DNA from: Adlercreutzia equolifaciens DSM 19450
GTDB taxonomy: Bacteria > Actinomycetota > Coriobacteriia > Coriobacteriales > Eggerthellaceae
Reading direction: 5' to 3'
DNA length: 64,000 nt
Assembly: GCF_000478885.1 (NCBI RefSeq)
Contig: NC_022567.1
Coordinates: forward strand, 496,001 to 560,000
Shown here piece after piece: positions 15,916 through 24,386 of this stretch; the stretch's first letter is position 1; each line of letters begins with the position of its first letter. The translations under genes and the position numbers were made by a program. The notes under the pieces were generated by a model. The model was not told the DNA's origin. It made no database searches and saw nothing but the letters and a program-made list of their open reading frames with translations.

Positions 15916-16901
15916 CAAAGGGTTATCTCGGCATCGACATCGGCTCCATTTCCACGAAGGGCGTGATCATCGACGAGAACCGCGCCATCATCGCGCGTTC
16001 GTATTTGTGGACCGAGGGCAACCCGACCGAGGCGTCGAAGAACGTCGTGCGCGAGCTGGAGCGCCAGGTGGAAGGCGCGGGGGTGGATATCGTCGGCGCT
16101 GGCACGACGGGCAGCGCGCGGCGTCTCGTGGGGGCCATGCTGGGGGCTTCCGTGATCAAGAACGAGATCACCGCCCATGCCGTGGGCACCACCCATCTGC
16201 ACCCGGACGTGCGCACCATTCTGGAGATCGGCGGCCAGGATTCCAAGATCATCTGCGTGTCCGACGGCATCGCGGTGGACTACGCCATGAACACCTTGTG
16301 CGCCGCGGGCACCGGCTCGTTTCTGTCGTCGCAGGCGCACCGCTTGGGCGTGGAGGTAGAGGAGTTCGGCGACATCGCGCTCACTTCCACCAAGCCGGCC
16401 AACATCGCCGCCCGCTGCACCGTGTTCGCCGAGAGCGATCTCGTGCACAAGATCCAGGTGGGCTACGCGCGCGAGGACATCATCGCGGGGCTCTGCAACG
16501 CTGTGGCCAGCAACTACCTGAACAACGTGGGCAAGGGCAAGAAGATCGCCGCGCCCGTGGTGTTCCAGGGCGGCGTTTCCAAGAACGCTGGGGTGGTGCA
16601 CGCCTTCGAGGAGCAGCTGGGGATGCCCGTGGCGGTGGATCCGGACGGGCACCTCATGGGCGCTTTCGGCGTGGCGCTTTTGGCTGCCGACGCGGGGCCG
16701 ATTCGGGGCGCCGAGTCCGGCCCGTTCGCGGGAGGCACCTTCGACTTCGAGGCGATGCTCGACTTCGACTTCAAGACCCGCGAGATCGAATGCCAGAAGT
16801 GCGCCAACCACTGCGAGGTCATCTGCGTCTACCGCGACAAGGACATCATCGACTCCTGGGGCAACCGCTGCGACAAGGGCGCGGTGAAGACCACAGCGTA
16901 G
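15912..16901 (+). CDS. activase of the BadF/BadG/HgdC (ASKHA ATPase) family
   Basis: 329 residues. GIDIGSISTKGVIID is the phosphate-1 loop of an acetate/sugar kinase/Hsp70 (ASKHA) fold. EIGGQDSKII, NTLCAAGTGSFLSSQAHRLG and NIAARCTVFAESD are the signature blocks of HgdC-type activases. The two cysteines in those last blocks hold the [4Fe-4S] cluster at the dimer interface. Such proteins use ATP to drive low-potential electrons into their partner. The C-terminal extension carries CQKCANHCEVICVYR, a possible extra Fe-S or zinc site. ATGA overlap with gene B. Confidence 0.9.
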   Translation: MTKGYLGIDIGSISTKGVIIDENRAIIARSYLWTEGNPTEASKNVVRELERQVEGAGVDIVGAGTTGSARRLVGAMLGASVIKNEITAHAVGTTHLHPDVRTILEIGGQDSKIICVSDGIAVDYAMNTLCAAGTGSFLSSQAHRLGVEVEEFGDIALTSTKPANIAARCTVFAESDLVHKIQVGYAREDIIAGLCNAVASNYLNNVGKGKKIAAPVVFQGGVSKNAGVVHAFEEQLGMPVAVDPDGHLMGAFGVALLAADAGPIRGAESGPFAGGTFDFEAMLDFDFKTREIECQKCANHCEVICVYRDKDIIDSWGNRCDKGAVKTTA

Positions 16902-16942
16902 GGACTCTTTCGCCGTGGTACAGGAGATTTTGTTGATGGCAT

Positions 16943-16967
16943 GGGGCTGCTTTGGCGGCCCCTTTTT
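16943..16967 (+). terminator. intrinsic terminator of the activase operon
   Basis: GGGGCTGC-TTTG-GCGGCCCC stem-loop followed by TTTTT, 40 bp after the activase stop. Confidence 0.85.
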
Positions 16968-16993
16968 CGTACGGCAACATTGCCCGTCGACGC

Positions 16994-17662
16994 TTAGCGA
17001 TAAAAGCGAGGTTCGATCACGACAAGCGACAGCTCGTCCTGCGCTCCCTTCAGCGTGGCTTTGGTGAGAAGGGCGAGCCCTTTATAGAAAGGATGCTCGG
17101 CGCAGACTTCCAGAAGGCCCAGATAATGGGGGGCCCAAGGGAGAAGATGCTCAGACAAGTACTCTTCTACCAGCTCGGGGCGTTCTTCAGTCAAAGTGGC
17201 GAGCAGCGAGAGCATAAGGCCGATATGGTCGTCAGGCATGCGGTCGTCTGCGAGGCGAGCGATGCCGTGTTGGCGCATCCAGCTCCGCAGACGCAGTGTG
17301 CTTTCCCCGAAGATGACTTGCTCCCGGTCGGTATAGACGGAGCCCCAAGGCGGCGCCGGTTTTTGCGCAGGGCCGATGAACAGTCTTCGGTACTCGTCCA
17401 CAAGCTTGTCTTCGGCGCAGAAAGCCCCGTCAGCTTCGGTGGCGCGGCTCGCTTTCAGCCCCGCAACGATAAGATCGAGGCCTTCTTGCGCCTCGGTTTT
17501 GTCGGCCAAAGGCCATTCTGCCGTAGCCTCGTCGGCGTTAAGCAAGCTCAATGCTTCGAAAAGCGCTCCTGCGCTACCAGTGCGTGGATCCTGCAGAAAC
17601 AGGGGAGATAGTGTGGCGCCTGCAAATGACAGGCTGTTCAGGACATCTACGGATGGGGTCAA
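16994..17662 (-). CDS. TorD/DmsD-type molybdoenzyme chaperone 1
   Basis: Cytoplasmic chaperone that binds the Tat signal of a molybdoenzyme and helps cofactor insertion. It is about 222 residues, all-helical, with the family motif EYRRLFIGPAQKPAPPWGSV followed by YTDRE and a late DDHIGLMLSLL. No ATG exists at the N-terminus. TTG 17662 has AGGAGG six bases upstream, while an earlier TTG at 17680 would overlap that site. Last gene of the five-gene DMSO-reductase-like operon. Confidence 0.88.
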   Translation of the reverse strand: MTPSVDVLNSLSFAGATLSPLFLQDPRTGSAGALFEALSLLNADEATAEWPLADKTEAQEGLDLIVAGLKASRATEADGAFCAEDKLVDEYRRLFIGPAQKPAPPWGSVYTDREQVIFGESTLRLRSWMRQHGIARLADDRMPDDHIGLMLSLLATLTEERPELVEEYLSEHLLPWAPHYLGLLEVCAEHPFYKGLALLTKATLKGAQDELSLVVIEPRFYR

Positions 17663-17698
17663 GGAAAGCCTCCTGAGCAAGTCAGTGATTTCGGCGGG

Positions 17699-18553
17699 CT
17701 AGAATCCGACGGTCATATGCAGATTGTAGAACACAATGCGTGTTGCAAAGACGGCGGCGAAGGCGAGGATGGCGGCGGCGATACGCAGGATGAGGCGCGC
17801 ACACTCGGTTGCTCGGGGTCGCAGGGCCCAGCCGTCGAGGAGGAGCGCGCCAGCCCCGACGAGGGCGAAGATGCCGATGACAAGAGGGTAGCCCGGCGCA
17901 AGCGAGGCTGCGGATATCTCATTGTTGGCGATTGAGGCCAGATAGGCGTTCTGGGCGAGCATGGAGACGACGCCGGCAGCAAGGCTCGCCGCCCCCAGGC
18001 CCACAAGGAGAAAGCTCCATCGTGATAGGGGTACTTTCGCAGCGGCAAGAAACAGCTGGCTTAGCACGGTCCCCTCGAATAAGCCCGTGAGCAAAAGGTT
18101 CGCCGGTGAATAAGGTGTGTTCCAGGTGGGCACGGTGCGCACGGCGTAGGCTTGGGAGGTGCACGCTAGCAGGGCGATTCCTGCAAGGCAAGCGACGAGC
18201 AGCCATGGCTTCGCAGCAGCATCGGGAAAGTTCACCTTGAAGGCGACCATCCAATAGGATCCAGCCAGGAACAAGAACATCACGGCGGCCAGCACCTCGT
18301 TGGAAAGCGGAGAGGTTCCCACGCCTGAGAACACGTGAAGCGCGTTGGCCGGCGTACCCAGATGCGTTGCCGAGGCGATGAAGCCAACGAGCGCAACGGC
18401 GAAAGGCAGCGCGATCATGCGGTCGATGCGAACCGCGCGCTCGTGGTCGATAGCAAATAGGCGCGCCAGAGCCATGATGATGAAAGCTACGACGCCTGCA
18501 GGGGCCAAGGCGGTGAACAGCGCAAGGGAAAGATTGTCGAGGCCGCTTGTCAT
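17699..18553 (-). CDS. DmsC-type membrane anchor subunit 1
   Basis: 284 residues with eight hydrophobic helices, starting LALFTALAPAGVVAFIIMAL. A conserved FIASATHLGTPANALHVFSG segment matches DmsC. DmsC anchors the reductase and takes electrons from menaquinol without haem. Its start overlaps the stop of the preceding ferredoxin subunit (ATGA). An AAGGAAA site precedes ATG 18553. Confidence 0.88.
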   Translation of the reverse strand: MTSGLDNLSLALFTALAPAGVVAFIIMALARLFAIDHERAVRIDRMIALPFAVALVGFIASATHLGTPANALHVFSGVGTSPLSNEVLAAVMFLFLAGSYWMVAFKVNFPDAAAKPWLLVACLAGIALLACTSQAYAVRTVPTWNTPYSPANLLLTGLFEGTVLSQLFLAAAKVPLSRWSFLLVGLGAASLAAGVVSMLAQNAYLASIANNEISAASLAPGYPLVIGIFALVGAGALLLDGWALRPRATECARLILRIAAAILAFAAVFATRIVFYNLHMTVGF

Positions 18554-19179
18554 AAGCCGATTTCCTTGCGGTTGACCAGCGCGCCCTTGCGACCTTGGGC
18601 AGCAGCGGGGCAGGGCCGGATGAATAAATTGGGCCCGGTCTCCGTTTCCGAAGGCAAAGGAAGGATGTCGCCGCGCACCTCGTCCCACCATTCGGCATGG
18701 CGCTCGAAGATGTCGCCCTTCTCCCCGAAATCCAAAGCGCGCAAGGGGCAGGCCTCCACGCAGATAGGGGCCTGCCCCGCGGCCAGACGCTCGCGGCAGC
18801 CATCGCACTTGCTCGAGCGCTTGAGCTCTTTATCGATGACGGGCGCATGGTAGGGGCAGGCCATGGTACAGTAGCCGCAACCGATGCATTTGGTGATGTC
18901 GGGCCAGATAAGCCCCGTCTCATCGCGATGCATGGCCCCTGTGGGGCATACCTGGGTGCAGGCGGGGCTGGCGCAATGGTTGCAGGCCAGAGAAATGTGA
19001 TAGGCGAAGGCGTCTTGGGAAACGGTTCCGTCCTCTGCTACGTTCCAGTCGCCGCCCTCGTAGTCGAGCACGCGGCGAAATCCTTCGTCGGGCCCATGGT
19101 CGTGGTAGTCCTTGCAGGCCATGACGCAGGTCCTGCATCCAGTGCAGCGCGCGTTATCGAAGAAAAATCCCTTCGGCAT
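18550..19179 (-). CDS. DmsB-type ferredoxin subunit, second copy
   Basis: 209 residues with four cysteine clusters (CTGCRTCVMAC, CNHCASPACTQVCP, CIGCGYCTMACP, CDGCRERLAAGQAPICVEACP), enough for four [4Fe-4S] clusters. It carries electrons from the membrane anchor to the molybdoenzyme. It is a paralog of the gene at 19294-19926, with the same cluster spacing. Start ATG 19179 is preferred over TTG 19188. Two B-type subunits in one operon is unusual. Confidence 0.88.
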   Translation of the reverse strand: MPKGFFFDNARCTGCRTCVMACKDYHDHGPDEGFRRVLDYEGGDWNVAEDGTVSQDAFAYHISLACNHCASPACTQVCPTGAMHRDETGLIWPDITKCIGCGYCTMACPYHAPVIDKELKRSSKCDGCRERLAAGQAPICVEACPLRALDFGEKGDIFERHAEWWDEVRGDILPLPSETETGPNLFIRPCPAAAQGRKGALVNRKEIGL

Positions 19180-19293
19180 GGTCTCCAAGTCCCTTCAAAC
19201 GGCGTAGCTCGGGCGAATCCGTGCTACGCCTCAATCATATCGGAAGCGGGCCGCCGCCTATGAGGGAGGGGTCGCGGCGGCCCTGAATGCTCC

Positions 19294-19926
19294 TTAGGCG
19301 TTTTCCACTTCCTTCGGATTCGCGATGGCGCCGGTGGTGTCACCGCAGTCTTTGGCGGCCGGGCAGGCCAGAATGGCCACAGAGGGCTTCGTCGCATCCG
19401 GAGGAGCCATGGGGGCAATGCCGTCCACGGTGCCGGGGTGCGCCGCTCGCAGCTTTTCGATGTCCCCGAACTCGAGGGCCCGAAGCGGACAGGCGTCCAC
19501 GCAGATCGGCATCTTGCCCTCGGCCACGCGGGAGGCGCAGCCGTCGCATTTCGCGGATTTCATGGTCTCGGTGTCCACTACGGGCACCTCGTAGGGACAG
19601 CTTTTCACGCAAGTGCCGCAGCCAATGCACTTCTCCTCGTCGCGGGACACGAGCCCGGTATCGGCATCCTTTTCCAAGGCGCCTTGGGGGCAATTGGCCA
19701 CGCAGGCCGGCATTGCACAGTGGTTGCAGGCCATGGACACGTGGTAGGCCCAGCTCGTCGGCTCAAAGGTACCGTCACCGTTGTCTTTCCAATCGCCACC
19801 CTCGTAGTCGAACACGCGGCGGAAAGCGTAGTTGGCGGGCAGGTCGTTGTAGTCTTTGCAGGCCATCTCGCAGGTGCGGCAGCCGGTGCAGCGGGTGCTG
19901 TCGAAATAGAATCCGTACTGAGTCAT
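19294..19926 (-). CDS. DmsB-type ferredoxin subunit, first copy
   Basis: 210 residues. Cysteine clusters CTGCRTCEMAC, CNHCAMPACVANCP, CIGCGTCVKSCP and CDGCASRVAEGKMPICVDACP predict four [4Fe-4S] centres. ATG 19926 follows GGGAGG. It starts 13 bp after the catalytic subunit ends, so it is the likely direct partner. The second copy follows after a 114-bp gap. Confidence 0.92.
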   Translation of the reverse strand: MTQYGFYFDSTRCTGCRTCEMACKDYNDLPANYAFRRVFDYEGGDWKDNGDGTFEPTSWAYHVSMACNHCAMPACVANCPQGALEKDADTGLVSRDEEKCIGCGTCVKSCPYEVPVVDTETMKSAKCDGCASRVAEGKMPICVDACPLRALEFGDIEKLRAAHPGTVDGIAPMAPPDATKPSVAILACPAAKDCGDTTGAIANPKEVENA

Positions 19927-19939
19927 CTTCGTACCTCCC

Positions 19940-22366
19940 TTAGGCCTTCGCAATCTGGACGATCATGGAGTGAGTGCCGTTGCCCTTGGCCATCGGCGTT
20001 GGTTTGTACTGCGTGAGCGTGTTCACGCAGCCGCCCTCGTCCACCTTGTCGCCATTCATGTTGGCCTTGTGCCAGGCGCCCTGCGGAATCATTACAGTTC
20101 CGGGGATGACGCGGGGCGTCACCTTCGCCTCGATGCGAATCTCGCCAACCGGACTTGTCACGGCAATCAGGTCGCCGTCTTCAATTGAGCGGCTCTCGGC
20201 ATCAGCGGGGTTTACCCACAGCTGCTGACGGGCCACGGCTTCAAGCTCGGGGATGAAGCCGAACGATGAATGGGTGCGGCTCTTGTGATGGAAACCGCAG
20301 CAGTAGAGGGGGAATTCCTCGGTGACGGAACCGTATCCGTGAAATCCTGCTTGGAAGACGGGGATGGGGTAAATTACCTCGCCCTCTTCAAGATCCCAGG
20401 TACGTGACATCTCGTCCAGCGCTTCGGAGAAGATCTCGATTTTTCCGGAGGGGGTGCCCAGTGGGTTGGCGGAGGGATCGTTGCGGAACGCCTCGAAGGC
20501 GATGTAGGGTTCAACGGGTCGCTTATATACGCCCTGCTCGAGCATTTCCTCCCAGGTCGGCATGGAGCCATCTTCTTCGGCCCCCTGCTCATAGAGGAAC
20601 TTTACCCATTCGTCATGAGTGCGGCCTTCGGTGAACGCATCACGCACGCCGAACTTATCGGCAATGTCGGCCATGACGTCATAGCTCGAGCGACACTCGC
20701 CGGGTGCTTCTTGAGCGGGAGTACCCAGAACTACGCCCGAGTACCATTCGGTGTATCCCTGGGTCTGCAGGTTCATTTGTTCTGAGCGCATGGCATCGGG
20801 CAGCAGAATGTCAGCGTATTTCGCCGAGTCGGTCATGACCGTGTCCCAGACGAGGATGAACTCGCATTTCGATTCGTCGACGAGAATCTCATGGGTCATG
20901 TTGATATCGCCATGCTGGTTGGTCAGACAGTTGCCGGCGTAGTTCCAGATGAACTTGATATCGGTACCAAGTTCATCGCCTCCGACAAGACCGGAATTTG
21001 TGGCGGTCATGGTATGGCCGTGATCCACGGCGTTAACCCACTGATAAGCGGGAATGGAAAGCGTGATGGGGTTTTCGCCTGCTGGCAAGCCGGGAACGAG
21101 ACTTGTGAGCGCCATGGATTCACGCTCCCCGTTGTTGGTGCCCGGAAGTCCCCACTTGCCTAGGAGGAGCGGCAGCATGTAAATAGAGCGGCAGGCGTCC
21201 TCGCCATTTGTGTGGCGCTGGGGGCCCCATCCCTGGGTGATGAAGGGTGCCTTAGCAGCAGCGATGGTGTTGGCTAGTTCGCGGATGCTGGAGGCAGGAA
21301 TCTGAGTGATGGGGGCGGCCCACTCGGGCGTCTTCTCCACCATGTCCCAGCCAGTGCCCATAATGTAATCCTTGTAGGATTTGTTCTGACCTTTGGCGGA
21401 TTCGGGCATGGTGTCCTCGTCGTAGCCGAGGCAGTAAGTATCGAGGGATTCCTTGTCCACTTTGCCTTCGACGATCCATTCATGAGCGATGGCCGCGCAG
21501 AGGGCCGCGTCGGTACCAGGGCGAATGGGAAGCCATTCGTCAGGGTGGCCGGAGACCGTCTCGTTCATGCGCGGGTCGATAGAGATAATTTTGCCGCCGC
21601 GGTTCTGAATGGCTTCGCGAAGGCGGGCGAAATCCCATGAGGCATTGGCACCGCCCATGCGAGTTTCGGCGGGGCTGTTGCCGAACATGACGATGAGATC
21701 AGAATGCTCGGTTGCCTCAGTCAGAGAAGAGCCGTCGAGCGACGTACCGTACATGTAGGGCGCGACGGCCTCGATCATGTGGGCCGAATAGTCATAGGAA
21801 CGGTTTAGGTAGCCGCCGAGCAGGTTGAGCAATCGGGCGGTGGGGTTGCCTGTTTTCGAGTACATGCCTGTGGCATAGTTGACGTAGATGGCCTCATTGC
21901 CATAGGTGTCGATGACGCGTTTCAGCTCGCTGGCGATGGTGTCGATAGCCTCGTCCCAGGTAATCTGCTCGAACTTTCCTTCGCCGCGTTTGCCCGCACG
22001 CTTCATGGGGTACAGCAGACGGTCGGGGCTGTTGAGCCAGCGTCGCATGGAGCGGCCGCGTAGACAGGCGCGGGCCTGCAAGTCGGTATCTCCTGTGTTA
22101 TCGGTCTCCATGTAGAGCACTTTGCCATCGCGGGAGTGCCACTGGAAGACGCAGTTGCCGCCGCAGTTGACGTTGCACTGACTCCAGTGGATCTCGTCGG
22201 GCGCAGTCTCCTCTCCGGTGGCGGCCATGGGCTCCTCCCCGGCTCCGGTGCCAGATTGGGGTGCGCATCCGAAGAGTGCGGTACCCGCGGCTCCCGTGGC
22301 AGCCAGGCCCGCGAGCGAGCCTTTGACGAAGGTGCGGCGCGACAGGGTGGATTGGGTTTCAGTCAT
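19940..22366 (-). CDS. Tat-exported molybdopterin oxidoreductase, DMSO-reductase (DmsA) type
   Basis: 808 residues. The N-terminus has a Tat signal (SRRTFVKGSLAGLAATG) ending near LFGCAPQ, so it may also be lipidated. A Fe-S motif (CNVNCGGNC plus RACLRG) precedes the molybdopterin domains, with IISIDPRMNETVSGHPDEWLP and LPIRPGTDAAL typical of the bis-MGD family. The C-terminal domain ends with AWHKANMNGDKVDEGGCVN. The C-x3-C-x3-C spacing is the DmsA/BisC-like type. It acts outside the membrane as a terminal reductase for an S- or N-oxide or another organic acceptor; the actual acceptor cannot be read from sequence. Lead gene of a five-gene operon, opposite a LuxR regulator. Confidence 0.9.
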   Translation of the reverse strand: MTETQSTLSRRTFVKGSLAGLAATGAAGTALFGCAPQSGTGAGEEPMAATGEETAPDEIHWSQCNVNCGGNCVFQWHSRDGKVLYMETDNTGDTDLQARACLRGRSMRRWLNSPDRLLYPMKRAGKRGEGKFEQITWDEAIDTIASELKRVIDTYGNEAIYVNYATGMYSKTGNPTARLLNLLGGYLNRSYDYSAHMIEAVAPYMYGTSLDGSSLTEATEHSDLIVMFGNSPAETRMGGANASWDFARLREAIQNRGGKIISIDPRMNETVSGHPDEWLPIRPGTDAALCAAIAHEWIVEGKVDKESLDTYCLGYDEDTMPESAKGQNKSYKDYIMGTGWDMVEKTPEWAAPITQIPASSIRELANTIAAAKAPFITQGWGPQRHTNGEDACRSIYMLPLLLGKWGLPGTNNGERESMALTSLVPGLPAGENPITLSIPAYQWVNAVDHGHTMTATNSGLVGGDELGTDIKFIWNYAGNCLTNQHGDINMTHEILVDESKCEFILVWDTVMTDSAKYADILLPDAMRSEQMNLQTQGYTEWYSGVVLGTPAQEAPGECRSSYDVMADIADKFGVRDAFTEGRTHDEWVKFLYEQGAEEDGSMPTWEEMLEQGVYKRPVEPYIAFEAFRNDPSANPLGTPSGKIEIFSEALDEMSRTWDLEEGEVIYPIPVFQAGFHGYGSVTEEFPLYCCGFHHKSRTHSSFGFIPELEAVARQQLWVNPADAESRSIEDGDLIAVTSPVGEIRIEAKVTPRVIPGTVMIPQGAWHKANMNGDKVDEGGCVNTLTQYKPTPMAKGNGTHSMIVQIAKA

Positions 22367-22431
22367 AGTCCCTCCTCTAGTTGAATTGCCTTCTCGCCGC
22401 TTTCAAAAGTACCGGAAAAGGGGAAGTGCCG

Positions 22432-22452
22432 AATCACACGACAAGTGTGATT
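22432..22452. promoter_or_regulatory. inverted repeat in the dms / luxR divergent promoter region
   Basis: Perfect 8-bp arms AATCACAC and GTGTGATT separated by 5 bp, about 66 bp before the dmsA start. It is a likely operator for the adjacent LuxR regulator. A second inverted repeat, TTCGG-N6-CCGAA, lies at 22480-22495. Confidence 0.55.
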
Positions 22453-22505
22453 TAAGGACAAAACCCCAGTTCGCGCGTTTTCGGGTGATACCGAAGTGCG
22501 GTCAT

Positions 22506-22533
22506 TTGCCTAACAGGCGCATCCTCCTATGCT
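22506..22533 (+). promoter_or_regulatory. putative promoter of the LuxR gene
   Basis: TTGCCT, 16 bp, TATGCT, ending 38 bp before the ATG. Confidence 0.4.
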
Positions 22534-22571
22534 ACCATGCGTGCCACCGAGATAAGAGAGGAGGTCAAGCT

Positions 22572-24248
22572 ATGGCGACCGAGAGTGCCAGCGCAATCGG
22601 CCATGCGTCAAGTTGGGGCTATGCTTGTTTCCTCACGGTGAATGCCACCTCGGTATGGGGCGGCATCTTCCCGTTTCTTCCCCTTGAGTTTCAGACGGTG
22701 GAAGTGACTCTCACGTTCTTTTTGACTCAGGCTGTGGCTTTTGGCGGCGCCTTCCTGGCGAGTATGCTGGGATCGTATTTCTTTCCCTACGGTGCTCGGC
22801 GCATGCTCGTCTCGCTTTCCGCTGTCCTGCTATTCCTTGGGTCGGCCTGTCTGATTACAGCCATGTACGTGGCATCGGCTGCCATTGCATTTGTGGGAGC
22901 TGGCGGGGTGCTTCTCGGAATCGGGTGCGCCGGCATGTTCATGCTCTGGCAGCGGTATTTTGCTTCCCTCGATGCGAGAACCGGCAATTTCCGCCTTATT
23001 GTGGGCACGGCTATCGCTCCCTTCATCTACCTTGCCCTGTATTTAGTGCCCATTGCGCTAACGGCTTTTCTCGTCCCCCTGATCTTCGTGCCTCTGTGCG
23101 GTCTGTGCGTGGCACTTTCGGTGCGCGAGATGAACTTCGAGCAGCCCATGTTCGAGGACGTCCCGCGTCAGCACCCGCGCGTCTACCGTCAAGTGGTGGC
23201 CGACTATTGGCGCAGTGCTTTATGCGTGGGATCGCTTGCTCTGGTAGCCGGCGTCATTCGCGGAATCGCTCTGCTACATGAGGAAATTAGCTCGCTTGTC
23301 AACAGCGCGTCCATGCTTGGTTCGTTTATTGCGGCTGCGGTGCTTTTAGTCCTGTGGCACCGCATGAGCTTTCGCTTCGGCCTCATCTCTGTGTTCCGCG
23401 TGGTATATCCGCTGCTCACGCTGGGATTTCTTCTCATGCCGTTTTGTGGCTTGGTGTATCTGAACGCCTTCGCGGCGGTCGCCTACATGGTCTTTTCCCT
23501 TGTGCAGATGCTCATGATGATGCAGTGCGCCCAGGTCTCCCGCGATCGTGGTATCAATCCTGTGTTCATCTACGGGTTCTTTGGGGCTATCGTCTATATT
23601 TTGCAAAGCGTCGGCTTCCTTTTTGGCTGGGCGAGCGAATTGACGGTGCCCGCGGGCTCCCAGTGGTTGTATTTCGTGGCGCTTATCTCTAGCTGCGGAC
23701 TGGGGATCACGCTCCTGGTCTCTACGGGAACCCTTTTCAGGCCGATGGTGTCGAAAGGCACCGTAACCGCCGACCCCATCGAGTTCTATTCTCTTGCCGC
23801 CGTGCCCGCCGTGTCAGTGGGGAGAGGAAGCGGCTCGGTCTTTGGCGAGGATACTCGAAAGGCGAACTGCGGCTTAGGAGCGGAACTGGGCAGAGCGTCA
23901 GCGGAGTCTTTGGAGGATGGCGATTCCCGCGTAAGATCTACCGCCGACGATAAACCGGCCACGCCAGCCAAACGTCGTCGACGTCGGCCTTCGGCTTCGG
24001 AGGACGCCGGTGCCATTCGCGACCGGCTTTCCAAGCAGTGCCTGGTACTGCAGGAACGCCACGGTCTTTCCATGCGCGAGACAGAGGTGATGGAGCTCAT
24101 CGCCCGCGGCAACTCCATGGCGGCCATCGCCGAGCGGCTTGTTATCAGCGAGAATACTGTGCGTACTCACGCTAAGCATATTTACACCAAATTGGACATT
24201 CATCGCCGCCAAGAGCTTCTCGATATGCTGCGCGAATTGGGGGATTAG
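22572..24248 (+). CDS. membrane-anchored LuxR-type regulator 1
   Basis: 558 residues. The first 400 form about 12 transmembrane helices in an MFS-like arrangement. A charged linker follows, then a C-terminal GerE/LuxR helix-turn-helix (LSMRETEVMELIARGNSMAA and ENTVRTHAKHIYTKLDIHRRQ). This architecture is typical of Eggerthellaceae, where these regulators sit beside respiratory reductase genes and probably sense the substrate at the membrane. ATG 22572 follows GAGGAGG. It diverges from the dms operon, which it presumably controls. Confidence 0.92.
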   Translation: MATESASAIGHASSWGYACFLTVNATSVWGGIFPFLPLEFQTVEVTLTFFLTQAVAFGGAFLASMLGSYFFPYGARRMLVSLSAVLLFLGSACLITAMYVASAAIAFVGAGGVLLGIGCAGMFMLWQRYFASLDARTGNFRLIVGTAIAPFIYLALYLVPIALTAFLVPLIFVPLCGLCVALSVREMNFEQPMFEDVPRQHPRVYRQVVADYWRSALCVGSLALVAGVIRGIALLHEEISSLVNSASMLGSFIAAAVLLVLWHRMSFRFGLISVFRVVYPLLTLGFLLMPFCGLVYLNAFAAVAYMVFSLVQMLMMMQCAQVSRDRGINPVFIYGFFGAIVYILQSVGFLFGWASELTVPAGSQWLYFVALISSCGLGITLLVSTGTLFRPMVSKGTVTADPIEFYSLAAVPAVSVGRGSGSVFGEDTRKANCGLGAELGRASAESLEDGDSRVRSTADDKPATPAKRRRRRPSASEDAGAIRDRLSKQCLVLQERHGLSMRETEVMELIARGNSMAAIAERLVISENTVRTHAKHIYTKLDIHRRQELLDMLRELGD

Positions 24249-24274
24249 CCATCTTTGCAGTATTGCAAAGATGG
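24249..24274 (+). terminator. hairpin directly after the LuxR stop codon
   Basis: A perfect 11-bp stem (CCATCTTTGCA / TGCAAAGATGG) with a 4-nt loop starts at the base after the stop. No U-run follows; it may stop transcription weakly or protect the mRNA end. Confidence 0.5.
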
Positions 24275-24386
24275 CAGGAGCCTCCTCGCCGCTTACCGAG
24301 TGGCCTCTTTTCTTTTTTCGCTGAACCCATAGCATCAGAACATTCACTTTTTCACGGACGAGATGCGAGAGCGAGGTAGATGCGGC

